From: HGM04593 sp045661205 | Lineage (GTDB): Bacteria > Bacteroidota > Bacteroidia > Bacteroidales > Bacteroidaceae | DNA length: 41,109 bases | Assembly: GCA_045661205.1 (NCBI GenBank) | Contig: JAZRFE010000001.1 | Span: forward strand, 1-41,109 | Direction: 5' to 3' | Shown here: in pieces, positions 7,137-15,969 of the stretch | How the letters are laid out: the number at the start of each line of letters is the position of its first letter | How positions within the stretch are numbered: the stretch's first letter is position 1 | The notes under the pieces: generated by a model | Seen by the model: only the letters and a program-made list of their open reading frames with translations | Databases searched by the model: none | What the model was told of the DNA's origin: nothing | Program-made: the position numbers and the translations under genes

Positions 7137-7920
7137 ATTTGTTGATACTCACACTCATCTGTTTGTGCATGAGTTTGACGAGGATAGGGAGGCAGCAGTG
7201 CAGCGTGCCATCGATGCGGGCGTCGGCAAACTGTGTCTGCCCTGTATCACCACCGACTCTATTGCTCCCATTGCCGCAATGTGCGAAAAACATCCCGGCG
7301 TGTGCTACGCAATGGCGGGTTTGCACCCCACAGAGATTGGCGATGACTACAAAGAACAACTTGCGACAATAAAAAGTCATTTGAAAGAGAATAAGAATAT
7401 CATCGCCGTTGGCGAGGTGGGTATCGACCTCTATTGGGATACTTCGCGCCGCAACGAGCAGATAGAGGTGTTCGAGACTCAGATTGCATGGGCAAGGGAG
7501 TTGTCGTTGCCTTTGTGCATACATTCGCGCAATGCCTTTGACGACCTTCATGCCTGCATGCAACGATGCGGTTGCAACGAGCTTACAGGTGTCTTTCACT
7601 GTTTCTCGGGAACCAAAGAGCAGGCTTGCGAGTTGATGAAGATGGAGGGTTTCATGTTCGGTATCGGCGGGGTGGTAACATACAAAAAGAGCGACCTGCC
7701 CGAGGTGTTGTCATGTGTTCCTCTCGAACGTATTGTTTTAGAGACTGACTCTCCTTATCTGGCACCTGTTCCCCGTCGTGGCAAACGTAACGAAAGTTCG
7801 TACATACCTTATATTGCCACACGCATAGCCGAAATTTACGATACCACAGTGGAGAATGTGGCGCGCGTCACCACCGACAATGCCTATCGTCTTTTCGCGG
7901 CATTGAATAGTAATATCTAA
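7129..7920 (+). CDS. tatD: TatD-family metal-dependent hydrolase
   Basis: TatD proteins are TIM-barrel metal-dependent nucleases (3'-5' exonuclease or DNase activity in characterised members). The 263-residue product carries the full metal-ligand set: His8 and His10 (DTHTH), Glu96 (GEVGID), His132 (CIHSRNA), His157 (FHCFSG) and Asp207 (ETDSPYLAP). The start at 7129 gives the conserved MIEFVDTHTH opening; the frame is open 63 bases further upstream, but that stretch encodes the basic tail of the previous gene in another frame. Despite the name there is no evidence for a role in Tat export. Confidence 0.9.
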   Translation: MIEFVDTHTHLFVHEFDEDREAAVQRAIDAGVGKLCLPCITTDSIAPIAAMCEKHPGVCYAMAGLHPTEIGDDYKEQLATIKSHLKENKNIIAVGEVGIDLYWDTSRRNEQIEVFETQIAWARELSLPLCIHSRNAFDDLHACMQRCGCNELTGVFHCFSGTKEQACELMKMEGFMFGIGGVVTYKKSDLPEVLSCVPLERIVLETDSPYLAPVPRRGKRNESSYIPYIATRIAEIYDTTVENVARVTTDNAYRLFAALNSNI

Positions 7921-7929
7921 TAGAATTCC

Positions 7930-8571
7930 ATGAAAAAATATACAAAAGAGGAGGAGATATTCAATGCAATCTCCCACTCGATAGGAATCTTGATAGGGGG
8001 TGTCGTGGGTGCTCTCTTTCTTGCAACAGCCATCAAGTGTGGTGATGCGCTTGAGGTGTTCAGCATTGTGCTTTATATCTTCGGTACACTCAGCTCATAT
8101 ATATTCTCGACAAGCTATCATGCTTGTTCGCCCGAGAAGGCATTGAAACAGAAACTGCGCAAATTCGACCACGCAGCAATATATTGGCACATTGCCGGTT
8201 GCTATTCGCCAATTACGCTCGTTGCAATGCGCTATTCCGGTTATTGGGGGTGGGGGCTTTTTACCTTTGTGTGGCTCTGTGCCATTGCCGGTACCATTAT
8301 CAGTCTGCGCAAACTTAAACCTCACAACAGGGTAGAAACCGTCTGCTTCGTACTTATGGGAATGGTGGTGCTTGTTGCCTTTAAACCTCTGCTAGATGCA
8401 GTCCCCTTCAATGTAGTTGCATGGATTATTGCCGAGGGTGTCTGCTATGTTACAGGTGCAGTGTTATATAGTATCCACAAGGTCAAACATATGCACTCGG
8501 TGTTCCACATATTTGTGCTTCTGGGAACAATATGCCACATGGTAGCTGTGTGGAAGATTATCTCGCTGTAA
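7930..8571 (+). CDS. trhA: hemolysin III / TrhA-family membrane protein
   Basis: A 213-residue protein with about seven membrane helices, belonging to the YqfA/HlyIII branch of the PAQR superfamily. Family landmarks seen: the N-terminal E..NAISHSIG, then STSYHACSP, FDHAAIYWHIAGCYSP, and the C-terminal HSVFHIFVLLGTICH. These His and Asp/Ser residues form the probable metal site. Members in E. coli affect membrane homeostasis; hemolytic activity is historical and not implied here. It follows tatD by 9 bases and is probably in the same transcript. Confidence 0.85.
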   Translation: MKKYTKEEEIFNAISHSIGILIGGVVGALFLATAIKCGDALEVFSIVLYIFGTLSSYIFSTSYHACSPEKALKQKLRKFDHAAIYWHIAGCYSPITLVAMRYSGYWGWGLFTFVWLCAIAGTIISLRKLKPHNRVETVCFVLMGMVVLVAFKPLLDAVPFNVVAWIIAEGVCYVTGAVLYSIHKVKHMHSVFHIFVLLGTICHMVAVWKIISL

Positions 8572-8645
8572 AATGTTAAAGTAAACTTTGCTGATTCGCC
8601 CGTTTTTTCGTAAATTCGTAGCGATAATTGACGAGTTACGAAATA

Positions 8646-9836
8646 ATGAAGAGAGTGATTGTTGCCATATTGACAATATTCTGCCTGCTGACAGTGGTAG
8701 CGCAGGATATTATTGTGAAAAAAGATGGTGACACACTCCGCGTTTACGACCTCAAAATCAATGCCAAGTTCATCACTTACAGGGAATATCCCGGTAAAGA
8801 TTCTCCTTCGAAAAGAATAGGCAAGGCAAAGGTCCTTTCAGTAAAAAAGAATCGCGGCAACAGTATCGAAATTTCCAAACCCGACCCTGCGCCCGTCAAG
8901 GTGCAGCAACCTGTGAAAATAGAGGAGAAAGATACAGTCGTCTATTTTTCCGAAATAGTGCAGGGAAACACTGTGGCAACCACCGAGAAAAAAAACTCAG
9001 AAGAGCCGAAAGGCGAGGTGTGGCGTTCAAAATCGCCCGACAATGCGAAGCTCGTAGAGGATTACAACAAAATTTACGACGGTTATGGTAGCAAGGTGCA
9101 GAGAAAGAGTAAGGCCTCTCGTGCTGTGGGCATAATGGGTATGAGAACCACTTCGACTCTCTCCAACGAAGATGTAACCGTTGAATTTTCAAAATGCGAG
9201 GATTCCTATATGTCTTACAAGGTTTTCGTGCGCAACAAAAGCAACAAAACAGTATACCTCGACTTGGAAAATTGTTTCAGGCTCTACAACGACGATACAT
9301 TCAAATTCTATTATACCGGCAAGCAGATAAAGCAAAATCGCAAGAGCAACCAAAAGCTGGTACTCACCGACAGGCAGACTCCCTTGCGCGCAGACTATGC
9401 CACTAAAAGAAAGGGTAAATCAACCACATCAACATATAATTTCGAGAACAAAAAAGAGACTTCTCAAGTGGTGAAAGAGCAGAGGTTTATTGCCATCCCA
9501 CCTATGGGCAAGGCTGCGCTGCCGCCCGAGATTACCCTTGATGAGTATGACGAAATTATAAAGTCGTATGAAAAGTTCGATGCTACCATATCTCGTGAAC
9601 GCTTCGGACTGTGCAATTGGCAAGTTGCCACATTCGACGAGCACGAGTCGCCCTATTGTAATACATTTCAAATAACATATTCGCACGACAAAAGTTTTAA
9701 TCTCTATTCCACTGTGATGTTCACTCTCTACATGAAGCAGTTGATAGGTCTGGGAACAGGCTTTTCCAAGTTCGACGAGAGACGTCTCCGTGGATATGAC
9801 GGAAACGCTATTTGCGGCGAAGTATATTTCGAGTAA
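8646..9836 (+). CDS. secreted protein of unknown function
   Basis: I do not recognise a named family. The ATG at 8646 opens a clear signal peptide of about 20 residues ending TVVAQ. The mature N-terminus (DIIVKKDGDTLRV, then a K-rich stretch to about residue 80) resembles the small beta modules that open many exported Bacteroidales proteins. A charged low-complexity linker (about 85-150) follows, then a C-terminal domain of about 240 residues with beta-strand character. There is no lipobox and no type IX C-terminal signal. The 396-residue protein is probably periplasmic. The methyltransferase downstream starts 3 bases after its stop, so the two are co-transcribed. Confidence 0.7.
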   Translation: MKRVIVAILTIFCLLTVVAQDIIVKKDGDTLRVYDLKINAKFITYREYPGKDSPSKRIGKAKVLSVKKNRGNSIEISKPDPAPVKVQQPVKIEEKDTVVYFSEIVQGNTVATTEKKNSEEPKGEVWRSKSPDNAKLVEDYNKIYDGYGSKVQRKSKASRAVGIMGMRTTSTLSNEDVTVEFSKCEDSYMSYKVFVRNKSNKTVYLDLENCFRLYNDDTFKFYYTGKQIKQNRKSNQKLVLTDRQTPLRADYATKRKGKSTTSTYNFENKKETSQVVKEQRFIAIPPMGKAALPPEITLDEYDEIIKSYEKFDATISRERFGLCNWQVATFDEHESPYCNTFQITYSHDKSFNLYSTVMFTLYMKQLIGLGTGFSKFDERRLRGYDGNAICGEVYFE

Positions 9837-9838
9837 CG

Positions 9839-10567
9839 ATGACAAACGCCACAAGAAAAGAGAAAGACCCCATGGGTCATGCCATAAAAGAGTATTTCAC
9901 CACAGGCAGGGCTGCAAAACTGCGTGTATTCTCGTCGCAGTTCTACGAAGATGAGATTCCTGTTGCCACACTGTTCCGTACCTTCGAGCAGATGCCTCCG
10001 CAAGAGCGCGAGGCTCTCACTCTCGCACGCGGTCGTGTGCTCGACGTAGGTGCCGGCTCGGGCTGCCATTCGCTTGAGATGATGAAGCGCGGTCTCGAGG
10101 TAGTAGCCATTGATATTTCCGAAATATCTGTGCAGGTGATGAAAGAGCGCGGGGTAGATGCCCGCACAGTCGATTTTTTCGACAAGAGCTTCGACGAAAA
10201 GTTCGACACAGTGCTCATGGCAATGAACGGCATCGGCATTGTGGGTAAGGTAGAGCGTCTCGCCGAGTTTTTCATGCGTGCCAAGCAGTTGCTCGCTCCG
10301 GGCGGACAGATACTCCTCGACTCCTCGGATATAAAATATGTCTTTGAGAACGAGGATGGCTCGCTCGATATCGACCTTGCCGCAGGATATTACGGCGAAC
10401 TCGACTACCGCATGCAGTATCGTGGAATAAAAGGCGAGACATTCGACTGGCTATACATCGATTTCGACACGCTTGCAATGTATGCCGAGCAGTGCGGACT
10501 GCTGTGCGAAAAGTGTCTCGACGGCGAGCATTACGACTACCTTGCACGTCTGACAGTAAAAAAATAG
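9839..10567 (+). CDS. class I SAM-dependent methyltransferase
   Basis: A cytosolic methyltransferase of 242 residues. Motif I is clear, VLDVGAGSGCHSLEM, followed by the acidic strand end VVAIDIS that binds the ribose of S-adenosylmethionine. LLAPGGQILLD matches the later strand of the fold. The substrate cannot be predicted. I use the ATG at 9839; an ATG 33 bases downstream (9872) has a purine-rich stretch before it and could be the true start. Confidence 0.8.
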   Translation: MTNATRKEKDPMGHAIKEYFTTGRAAKLRVFSSQFYEDEIPVATLFRTFEQMPPQEREALTLARGRVLDVGAGSGCHSLEMMKRGLEVVAIDISEISVQVMKERGVDARTVDFFDKSFDEKFDTVLMAMNGIGIVGKVERLAEFFMRAKQLLAPGGQILLDSSDIKYVFENEDGSLDIDLAAGYYGELDYRMQYRGIKGETFDWLYIDFDTLAMYAEQCGLLCEKCLDGEHYDYLARLTVKK

Positions 10568-10593
10568 AATACTATCGATTAATAAAATATACT

Positions 10594-12735
10594 ATGAAAA
10601 AATTATTTCTGACAATCGTTCTTGTACTTATTGCCATTCCTCAGCTGAAAGCCGACAAAGGAATGTGGTTGTTGCAACTTATGCGTCAGCAGAATCTCGA
10701 GGACCAGATGCGCAAGCTCGGTCTTCAGATAAGCGTAGATGAGATATACTCTCCCAACGCCCCCTCGCTGAAAGATGCGATTGGCATCTTCGGTGGCGGT
10801 TGCACAGGAGAGGTAGTATCGCCCAATGGACTTGTACTCACCAATCACCACTGTGGCTTCAGTTCCATTCAGCAACTCAGCACCGTAGAGCACAACTATC
10901 TGCACAACGGTTTCTGGAGCCAAAGTTATGCCGAGGAGCTTCCCTGCGAAGGCTTGGGCTTCACCTTTGTGGTAAACATCAAGGATGTTACCGACGAGAT
11001 AAATTCGCGTGTGGCAAGCGGCAAGATGACCGTTGAGCAATCTTTCAACCGCAACGAGCTTGCCAAAGTGGGCAAGGAACTTTTCGACGCCGACAACATC
11101 GAAGGCAAGAAATACCTCTACTCCCAGTTGCTTCCCTATTTCGAGGCAAATAAATACTATTTGGTATATTACAAGAAATATACCGACGTGCGTCTGGTGG
11201 GAACACCTCCTTTCTCCATCGGTAAATTCGGAGGCGAGACCGATAACTGGATGTGGCCGCGTCACACAGGCGACTTCTCTGTGTTCCGCATCTACGCCGA
11301 CAAAGATGGCAACCCTGCGGCATACAGCAAAGAGAATGTCCCCCTCAGCACTCCCAAGCATCTGAACATCTCCATCGCCGGCTTCGACTACGGCGACTTT
11401 GCAATGATAATGGGCTTCCCCGGCAGCACATCGCGCTACCTCACAGCCGACGAAGTGAAACAGCGCATGTATCAGAAAAATGAGCCGAGAATAGCAATGC
11501 GCGACCTCAGCCTGAAAGTGATACGCGAAGAGATGGAGAAGAGCGAGGATATAAACATCAAGTATGCAAGCAAGCTTGCCCGCATCAGCAACTATTGGAA
11601 AAACTCGATAGGCATGAACAAGGCTATCATCGACAACAAAGTCATCGAGACAAAGTTGCAGGAAGAGGCAGTCTTCAAGGCGTGGGCGCAGAGCATAGGC
11701 AACAGCGAATATGCAGGTGTTGTAGAGCAGATAAACAAATGTGTCGAGGAGATGAACCGCACACAGTATCTCACCATGCTCATTAACGAGCTTTCAGGAA
11801 ACGTAGAGTTCTTCTCGCGCAACCTCTCCGACCGCGACAAGCGCATGTTCGACACCCCCGAAAAGATTGGCGAAAAGATGCAGTCACTCTATTCGTGGCT
11901 CCACAATCGCGACTACATTCACAACATCGACCGTCGCATAGCAAAAGAGGTGTTGCCTCTCTACTTTGAATTGACAAAGCCCGAGGAGCGCGACGAATAC
12001 CTCAACGCAGTAGAGAAAAAATACAAGGGCAACATCGCAAAATATGTCGATGAGGTATATGACAACTCTATTCTCGCAAGCGAAAAGAATCTCAACAAGT
12101 TCCTTAAAAAGCCATCACTCAAGAAATTCGAGAAAGACCCCGCAATGCAGTTGCGTACAGCAATCATTGCCACCGCCTCTAAACTCTCGGCAAAGAATGC
12201 AGAGTTTGCAAAAAGAATAAACCCCTTGCACAAGACCTACCTGAAAGGTCTCATGGAAAAGGCTGCCGGCGCACCTATGGCACCCGATGCCAACTCCACA
12301 ATGCGTATGACATACGGTAGCGTGAAATCGTACCAGCCCAAAGACGGAGTAACCTACAACCATTACACCACCCTTAAAGGAGTGATGGAGAAAGAGAATC
12401 CCAAGAGCAGCGAGTTCATCGTACCCGCTCGTCTGAAGGAGCTTTACGAAAATAAGGATTTTGGCGATTATGCTCTTCCCAACGGCGAGATGCCTGTTGC
12501 TTTCCTCACCACCAACGACATCACCGGTGGAAACAGCGGTAGTGGTGTTCTTAATTCACGAGGTGAGCTTATAGGTCTTGCGTTTGACGGCAACTGGGAG
12601 TCGCTCAGCGGCGATATAAACTTCGACACCGACAAGCAGCGCTGCATCAACGTAGACATACGTTACGTACTCTTCATCATCGAGAAGTATGGCAACTGCA
12701 AACGTCTCATCGAAGAGATGAACATTGTGAAGTAA
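10594..12735 (+). CDS. dpp7: S46 dipeptidyl-peptidase 7
   Basis: Periplasmic serine exopeptidase that releases N-terminal dipeptides. In Bacteroidales it works with DPP11 and DPP4 to feed on peptides. The 713-residue length equals the family norm. A signal peptide of about 20 residues ends in LKA, giving a mature start DKGMW. The catalytic triad is visible: His85 (LTNHHC), Asp227 (PRHTGDF) and Ser648 (GGNSGSG). In Asp/Glu-specific DPP11 the position 18 residues after the serine is arginine; here it is Gly666 (AFDGNWES), which marks the DPP7 type that prefers hydrophobic residues at P1. The start at 10594 is 26 bases after the methyltransferase stop. Confidence 0.92.
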   Translation: MKKLFLTIVLVLIAIPQLKADKGMWLLQLMRQQNLEDQMRKLGLQISVDEIYSPNAPSLKDAIGIFGGGCTGEVVSPNGLVLTNHHCGFSSIQQLSTVEHNYLHNGFWSQSYAEELPCEGLGFTFVVNIKDVTDEINSRVASGKMTVEQSFNRNELAKVGKELFDADNIEGKKYLYSQLLPYFEANKYYLVYYKKYTDVRLVGTPPFSIGKFGGETDNWMWPRHTGDFSVFRIYADKDGNPAAYSKENVPLSTPKHLNISIAGFDYGDFAMIMGFPGSTSRYLTADEVKQRMYQKNEPRIAMRDLSLKVIREEMEKSEDINIKYASKLARISNYWKNSIGMNKAIIDNKVIETKLQEEAVFKAWAQSIGNSEYAGVVEQINKCVEEMNRTQYLTMLINELSGNVEFFSRNLSDRDKRMFDTPEKIGEKMQSLYSWLHNRDYIHNIDRRIAKEVLPLYFELTKPEERDEYLNAVEKKYKGNIAKYVDEVYDNSILASEKNLNKFLKKPSLKKFEKDPAMQLRTAIIATASKLSAKNAEFAKRINPLHKTYLKGLMEKAAGAPMAPDANSTMRMTYGSVKSYQPKDGVTYNHYTTLKGVMEKENPKSSEFIVPARLKELYENKDFGDYALPNGEMPVAFLTTNDITGGNSGSGVLNSRGELIGLAFDGNWESLSGDINFDTDKQRCINVDIRYVLFIIEKYGNCKRLIEEMNIVK

Positions 12736-12775
12736 AAACCATTTTCAAACAATTTTATAACATAAAAAGTTATCA

Positions 12776-13957
12776 ATGAAAAAAATAGCACTATTCTCTC
12801 TGTTCCTGATAATAGGACTCGCATGCTCGCAGACACTGCCTGTGGCATTTGGCGAGGCAACCTTTGCACAAACAAAACCTGTACTCGACGGCATGCTCTA
12901 TATATGTCTTGCGTTTATCATGATAAACGTAGGTCGCGAGTTTGAACTCGATAAGAGCCATTGGCGCTCCTACACAGCCGACTATTTTATAGCTATGGCC
13001 ACAGCCGCAGCTCCCTGGCTGTTGATATGTTTCTACTACATGGTATTGCTCCCATCGAACTATTTTACCGACTGGAACGCATGGAAAGAGACACTGCTGC
13101 TCAGCCGATTTGCAGCCCCCACATCGGCAGGTATACTCTTCACCATGTTAGCGGCCGCAGGCCTCAAATCTTCGTGGGTGTACCAAAAGACACGAGTGTT
13201 GGCAATTTTCGACGACCTCGACACCATACTGCTGATGATTCCCTTGCAGATATTCATGATAGGACTGCGTTGGCAGTTGGGCATAGTGGTGTTGGTAGTA
13301 TTCCTGTGTCTGTACATCGGTTGGAAGTACCTCAAACGCTACAACCTCAATCAGTCGTGGGGTTCCATATTGGGCTATTCAACAATTCTTGTGTTTGCCT
13401 TTCAGGGATTGTATGTGCTCTCTAAGCAACTGTTCGGTGTAGACTCTGCAATACACATCGAGGTGTTGCTGCCCGCCTTTATACTTGGAATGATAATGAA
13501 ACCTCACCATCACCACACAAAGGCCGATGAGAGTGTGGCAACCGTTATCTCCTATTTCTTTATGTTCCTTGTGGGCATGAGTGCTCCGCTGTTTGTAGGA
13601 GTCGACTTCGGCACCACAGCAGGCGACTGTGTGATAGCACAAGTGGGTTCAATGTCGTGGGGCGAGATTGCGATGCACGTGTTGGTGGTGACGGCCATTT
13701 CAAATATAGGAAAAATGGTACCAATGTTTTTCTATCGCGACCGTTCACTGACAGAGCGATTGGCTCTGAGTATAGGAATGTTCACTCGTGGCGAGGTGGG
13801 CGCAGGTATCATATTTGTCTCCATAGGCTACGGTCTTGGAGGCCCGTTGCTGGCAATATCTTTGCTTACCATCCTTTCTAACCTCATCCTTACAGGTGGC
13901 TTTGTGGTGATAGTTAAACGATTGGCGCTTAAGGCCGAGCAGGAACAGGCAAAGTAA
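12776..13957 (+). CDS. cation:proton antiporter (sodium/hydrogen exchanger type)
   Basis: A 393-residue inner-membrane protein with 11-13 predicted membrane helices of the cation/proton antiporter superfamily. Useful landmarks are an acidic pair inside a helix (FDDLDTILLMIPLQ), which is the likely ion site, and FTRGEVGAGI near the C-terminus. The first helix also looks like a cleavable signal (LACSQTLPVAFG), but a membrane anchor is more likely. The short form lacks the cytosolic regulatory domains of larger exchangers. The ion specificity is not readable. It lies 40 bases after dpp7. Confidence 0.75.
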   Translation: MKKIALFSLFLIIGLACSQTLPVAFGEATFAQTKPVLDGMLYICLAFIMINVGREFELDKSHWRSYTADYFIAMATAAAPWLLICFYYMVLLPSNYFTDWNAWKETLLLSRFAAPTSAGILFTMLAAAGLKSSWVYQKTRVLAIFDDLDTILLMIPLQIFMIGLRWQLGIVVLVVFLCLYIGWKYLKRYNLNQSWGSILGYSTILVFAFQGLYVLSKQLFGVDSAIHIEVLLPAFILGMIMKPHHHHTKADESVATVISYFFMFLVGMSAPLFVGVDFGTTAGDCVIAQVGSMSWGEIAMHVLVVTAISNIGKMVPMFFYRDRSLTERLALSIGMFTRGEVGAGIIFVSIGYGLGGPLLAISLLTILSNLILTGGFVVIVKRLALKAEQEQAK

Positions 13958-13984
13958 ATTTTAAAACTGTTTAAATATATAATT

Positions 13985-14779
13985 ATGAAAAAAGTTTATA
14001 GTATCATTGTGTCAGCGCTGGCATTAGGTTTGGCTGCTTGCTCCACACAGCCGGCACCCTCTGCTCAAGGAGGAGAAGGAGAGTGGGATAGCTATTTCAT
14101 TGGTAAAATCAATTTTGAGGACAAGTCTCCCGATAGCGAAGGCTCTCGCATCTATCACAGCTTGATTTCCAACCCCGAAGAGTATATTGCCCAGCAGGCA
14201 CGAACAGTGTTGAACACTCTCTATTTTTCACCCGAGGATAGCATTGTACCCGTTAATAACCTCTATTACACCATCGAAGAGATGGATGGTATTTCGGGCA
14301 AAGGCGGTGGCAATGGCGAGGTTTCAATATATTACAGCACTAAATACGTTGCAAATTCTTTCACCAACAACGATACAGCCAAAGTCTTTTTCGAGACACG
14401 TGGCGTGTTACTGCACGAGCTTACTCATGCCTATCAGTTAGAGCCTCAGGGCATTGGCACATACGGCACAAATAAAGTGTTCTGGGCAATGATCGAAGGT
14501 GTCGCAGATGCAGTTCGCATAGCTAACGATGGTTTCAACGGCGAGCAGGATCGTCCTAAAGGTGGCAACTATATGGATGGATATAGAACAACCGGATACT
14601 TCTTTGTGTGGTTGTGCAATAATAAAGACCCTGAGTTCTTGCGTAAAATCAACAGAAGTACTTTGGAGGTAATTCCCTGGTCGTTCGATGGTGCCTTTAA
14701 GCACATCTTTGGCGAGGAGACCAATATTGACGAACTGTGGAAAGAGTACCAGATTGCAGTAGGTGATATCGAGGGATAA
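13985..14779 (+). CDS. lipoprotein, basic secretory protein (BSP) peptidase family
   Basis: A 264-residue lipoprotein: signal peptide with lipobox ending GLAAC, Cys19 as the anchor. The core resembles the plant-type basic secretory protein family of putative zinc metallopeptidases. HELTH at 144-148 supplies two zinc ligands and the catalytic glutamate, and EGVAD at 171-175 follows as in that family. The conserved aromatic FVWLCN segment lies further on. The substrate is unknown. It closes a rightward run with another exopeptidase (dpp7), so peptide or protein breakdown in the envelope is a reasonable inference. Confidence 0.75.
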   Translation: MKKVYSIIVSALALGLAACSTQPAPSAQGGEGEWDSYFIGKINFEDKSPDSEGSRIYHSLISNPEEYIAQQARTVLNTLYFSPEDSIVPVNNLYYTIEEMDGISGKGGGNGEVSIYYSTKYVANSFTNNDTAKVFFETRGVLLHELTHAYQLEPQGIGTYGTNKVFWAMIEGVADAVRIANDGFNGEQDRPKGGNYMDGYRTTGYFFVWLCNNKDPEFLRKINRSTLEVIPWSFDGAFKHIFGEETNIDELWKEYQIAVGDIEG

Positions 14780-14790
14780 GATGAATAGAT

Positions 14791-14832
14791 AAATAAAGCG
14801 TCTAAAAGTTTGACTTTTTAGACGCTTTATTT
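14791..14832. terminator. two-way terminator between the BSP lipoprotein and meaB
   Basis: A perfect 17-base stem (14791-14807 with 14816-14832) with an eight-base loop. Its A- and T-rich outer ends give a T run in both directions, so it can serve both convergent genes. Confidence 0.85.
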
Positions 14833-14846
14833 ATTGTGTCGTGCGC

Positions 14847-15944
14847 TTATTCCATTCCTCCAAACAACTCCATCAGTTTTGCTGCGGCTGCGAAAGAGGT
14901 TATTTTATTTTCGTACAAACTCTTTTCGCACTCGGCAATAAGCTCTTCCATGCCCTGTGTGCCGTAGAATCGCGAGTATAGCTGTTCGTTTATGCTCTCG
15001 TACATCCAATATTTTGCCTGTTGACGTCGTCGGCTCTCGAAAGCACCGTTTGCCTTTACATAGTCCACGTAGTCATATATCATCTCCCAAACCTCTTTTA
15101 TGCCTAAGTCGTAGAAACCCGAATAGGTGAGCACCTGTGGTCTGCGACCACTCTCGGGCATGGGGAACAGTTGCAGAGCATTGCGGTAGTGAGTGGCGGC
15201 TCTTTGTGCCTCGGCGATATTCTCTCCGTCGGCTTTGTTTATCACAATGCCGTCGGCCATCTCCATGATGCCTCGTTTGATGCCTTGCAACTCGTCGCCT
15301 GCACCGGCAATCTGTATCAGCAGGAAAAAGTCCACCATGGAGTAGACGGCAGTCTCGCTCTGTCCCACTCCTACCGTCTCCACGAATATAGTGTCGTAGC
15401 CTGCTGCCTCGCACAATATTATCGTCTCTCGTGTCTTGCGTGCCACACCGCCAAGTGAGCCTGCCGATGCGCTGGGGCGTATGAATGCGTTGGCATTGAG
15501 TGACAGACGCTCCATACGAGTTTTGTCACCCAAAATACTGCCCTTGCTGCGCTCGCTGCTGGGGTCTACTGCCAGCACAGCGAGTTTGCCTCCGCGCTCG
15601 CCAAGCACGTGCATGCCAAAAGAGTCAATGGATGTGCTTTTGCCGGCTCCGGGCACTCCTGTTATTCCCACTCTCAACGACTTTCCCGAGTGGGGCAGAC
15701 AACGCTCCACCACTTCGCGGGCAAGCTCGGTATCCTCGGGGCGGCGACTCTCCACCAATGTTACGGCACGACTCAGAATATTCACGTCGCCACGCAGAAT
15801 GCCATCGACATACTCGTCGGCAGTGAGGCGTGCAGCACGTTTCAGTCGCATGCTGTTAAGATAGGGGTTGAGCGATGTAGGTTGCTCAATGCCGCTGTTT
15901 ACTTTCAGCCCTTTGAATGAGGCATCGTTTTCGGGGTGTTTCAT
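14847..15944 (-). CDS. meaB: MeaB/ArgK-type GTPase, methylmalonyl-CoA mutase chaperone
   Basis: G3E-type GTPase that guards and reloads B12-dependent methylmalonyl-CoA mutase. This mutase is used in Bacteroidales for the succinate-propionate pathway. The 365-residue protein has the P-loop GVPGAGKST (96-104), the DPSSERSKGSILGDKTRM block, ETVGVGQSE and NKAD for guanine recognition, all signatures of MeaB. The mutase genes (mutA/mutB) are not in the window, so it acts in trans or the operon is split. It is 25 bases behind the GH5 gene and may be co-transcribed with it. Confidence 0.9.
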   Translation of the reverse strand: MKHPENDASFKGLKVNSGIEQPTSLNPYLNSMRLKRAARLTADEYVDGILRGDVNILSRAVTLVESRRPEDTELAREVVERCLPHSGKSLRVGITGVPGAGKSTSIDSFGMHVLGERGGKLAVLAVDPSSERSKGSILGDKTRMERLSLNANAFIRPSASAGSLGGVARKTRETIILCEAAGYDTIFVETVGVGQSETAVYSMVDFFLLIQIAGAGDELQGIKRGIMEMADGIVINKADGENIAEAQRAATHYRNALQLFPMPESGRRPQVLTYSGFYDLGIKEVWEMIYDYVDYVKANGAFESRRRQQAKYWMYESINEQLYSRFYGTQGMEELIAECEKSLYENKITSFAAAAKLMELFGGME

Positions 15945-15969
15945 GTAGTTTCTTTATTAAAGAATCGTA

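Noticed and set aside
7930..8571. A hemolysin toxin
   Set aside because: The family name is historical. The sequence is a seven-helix membrane protein with a likely metal site; toxin function is not supported.
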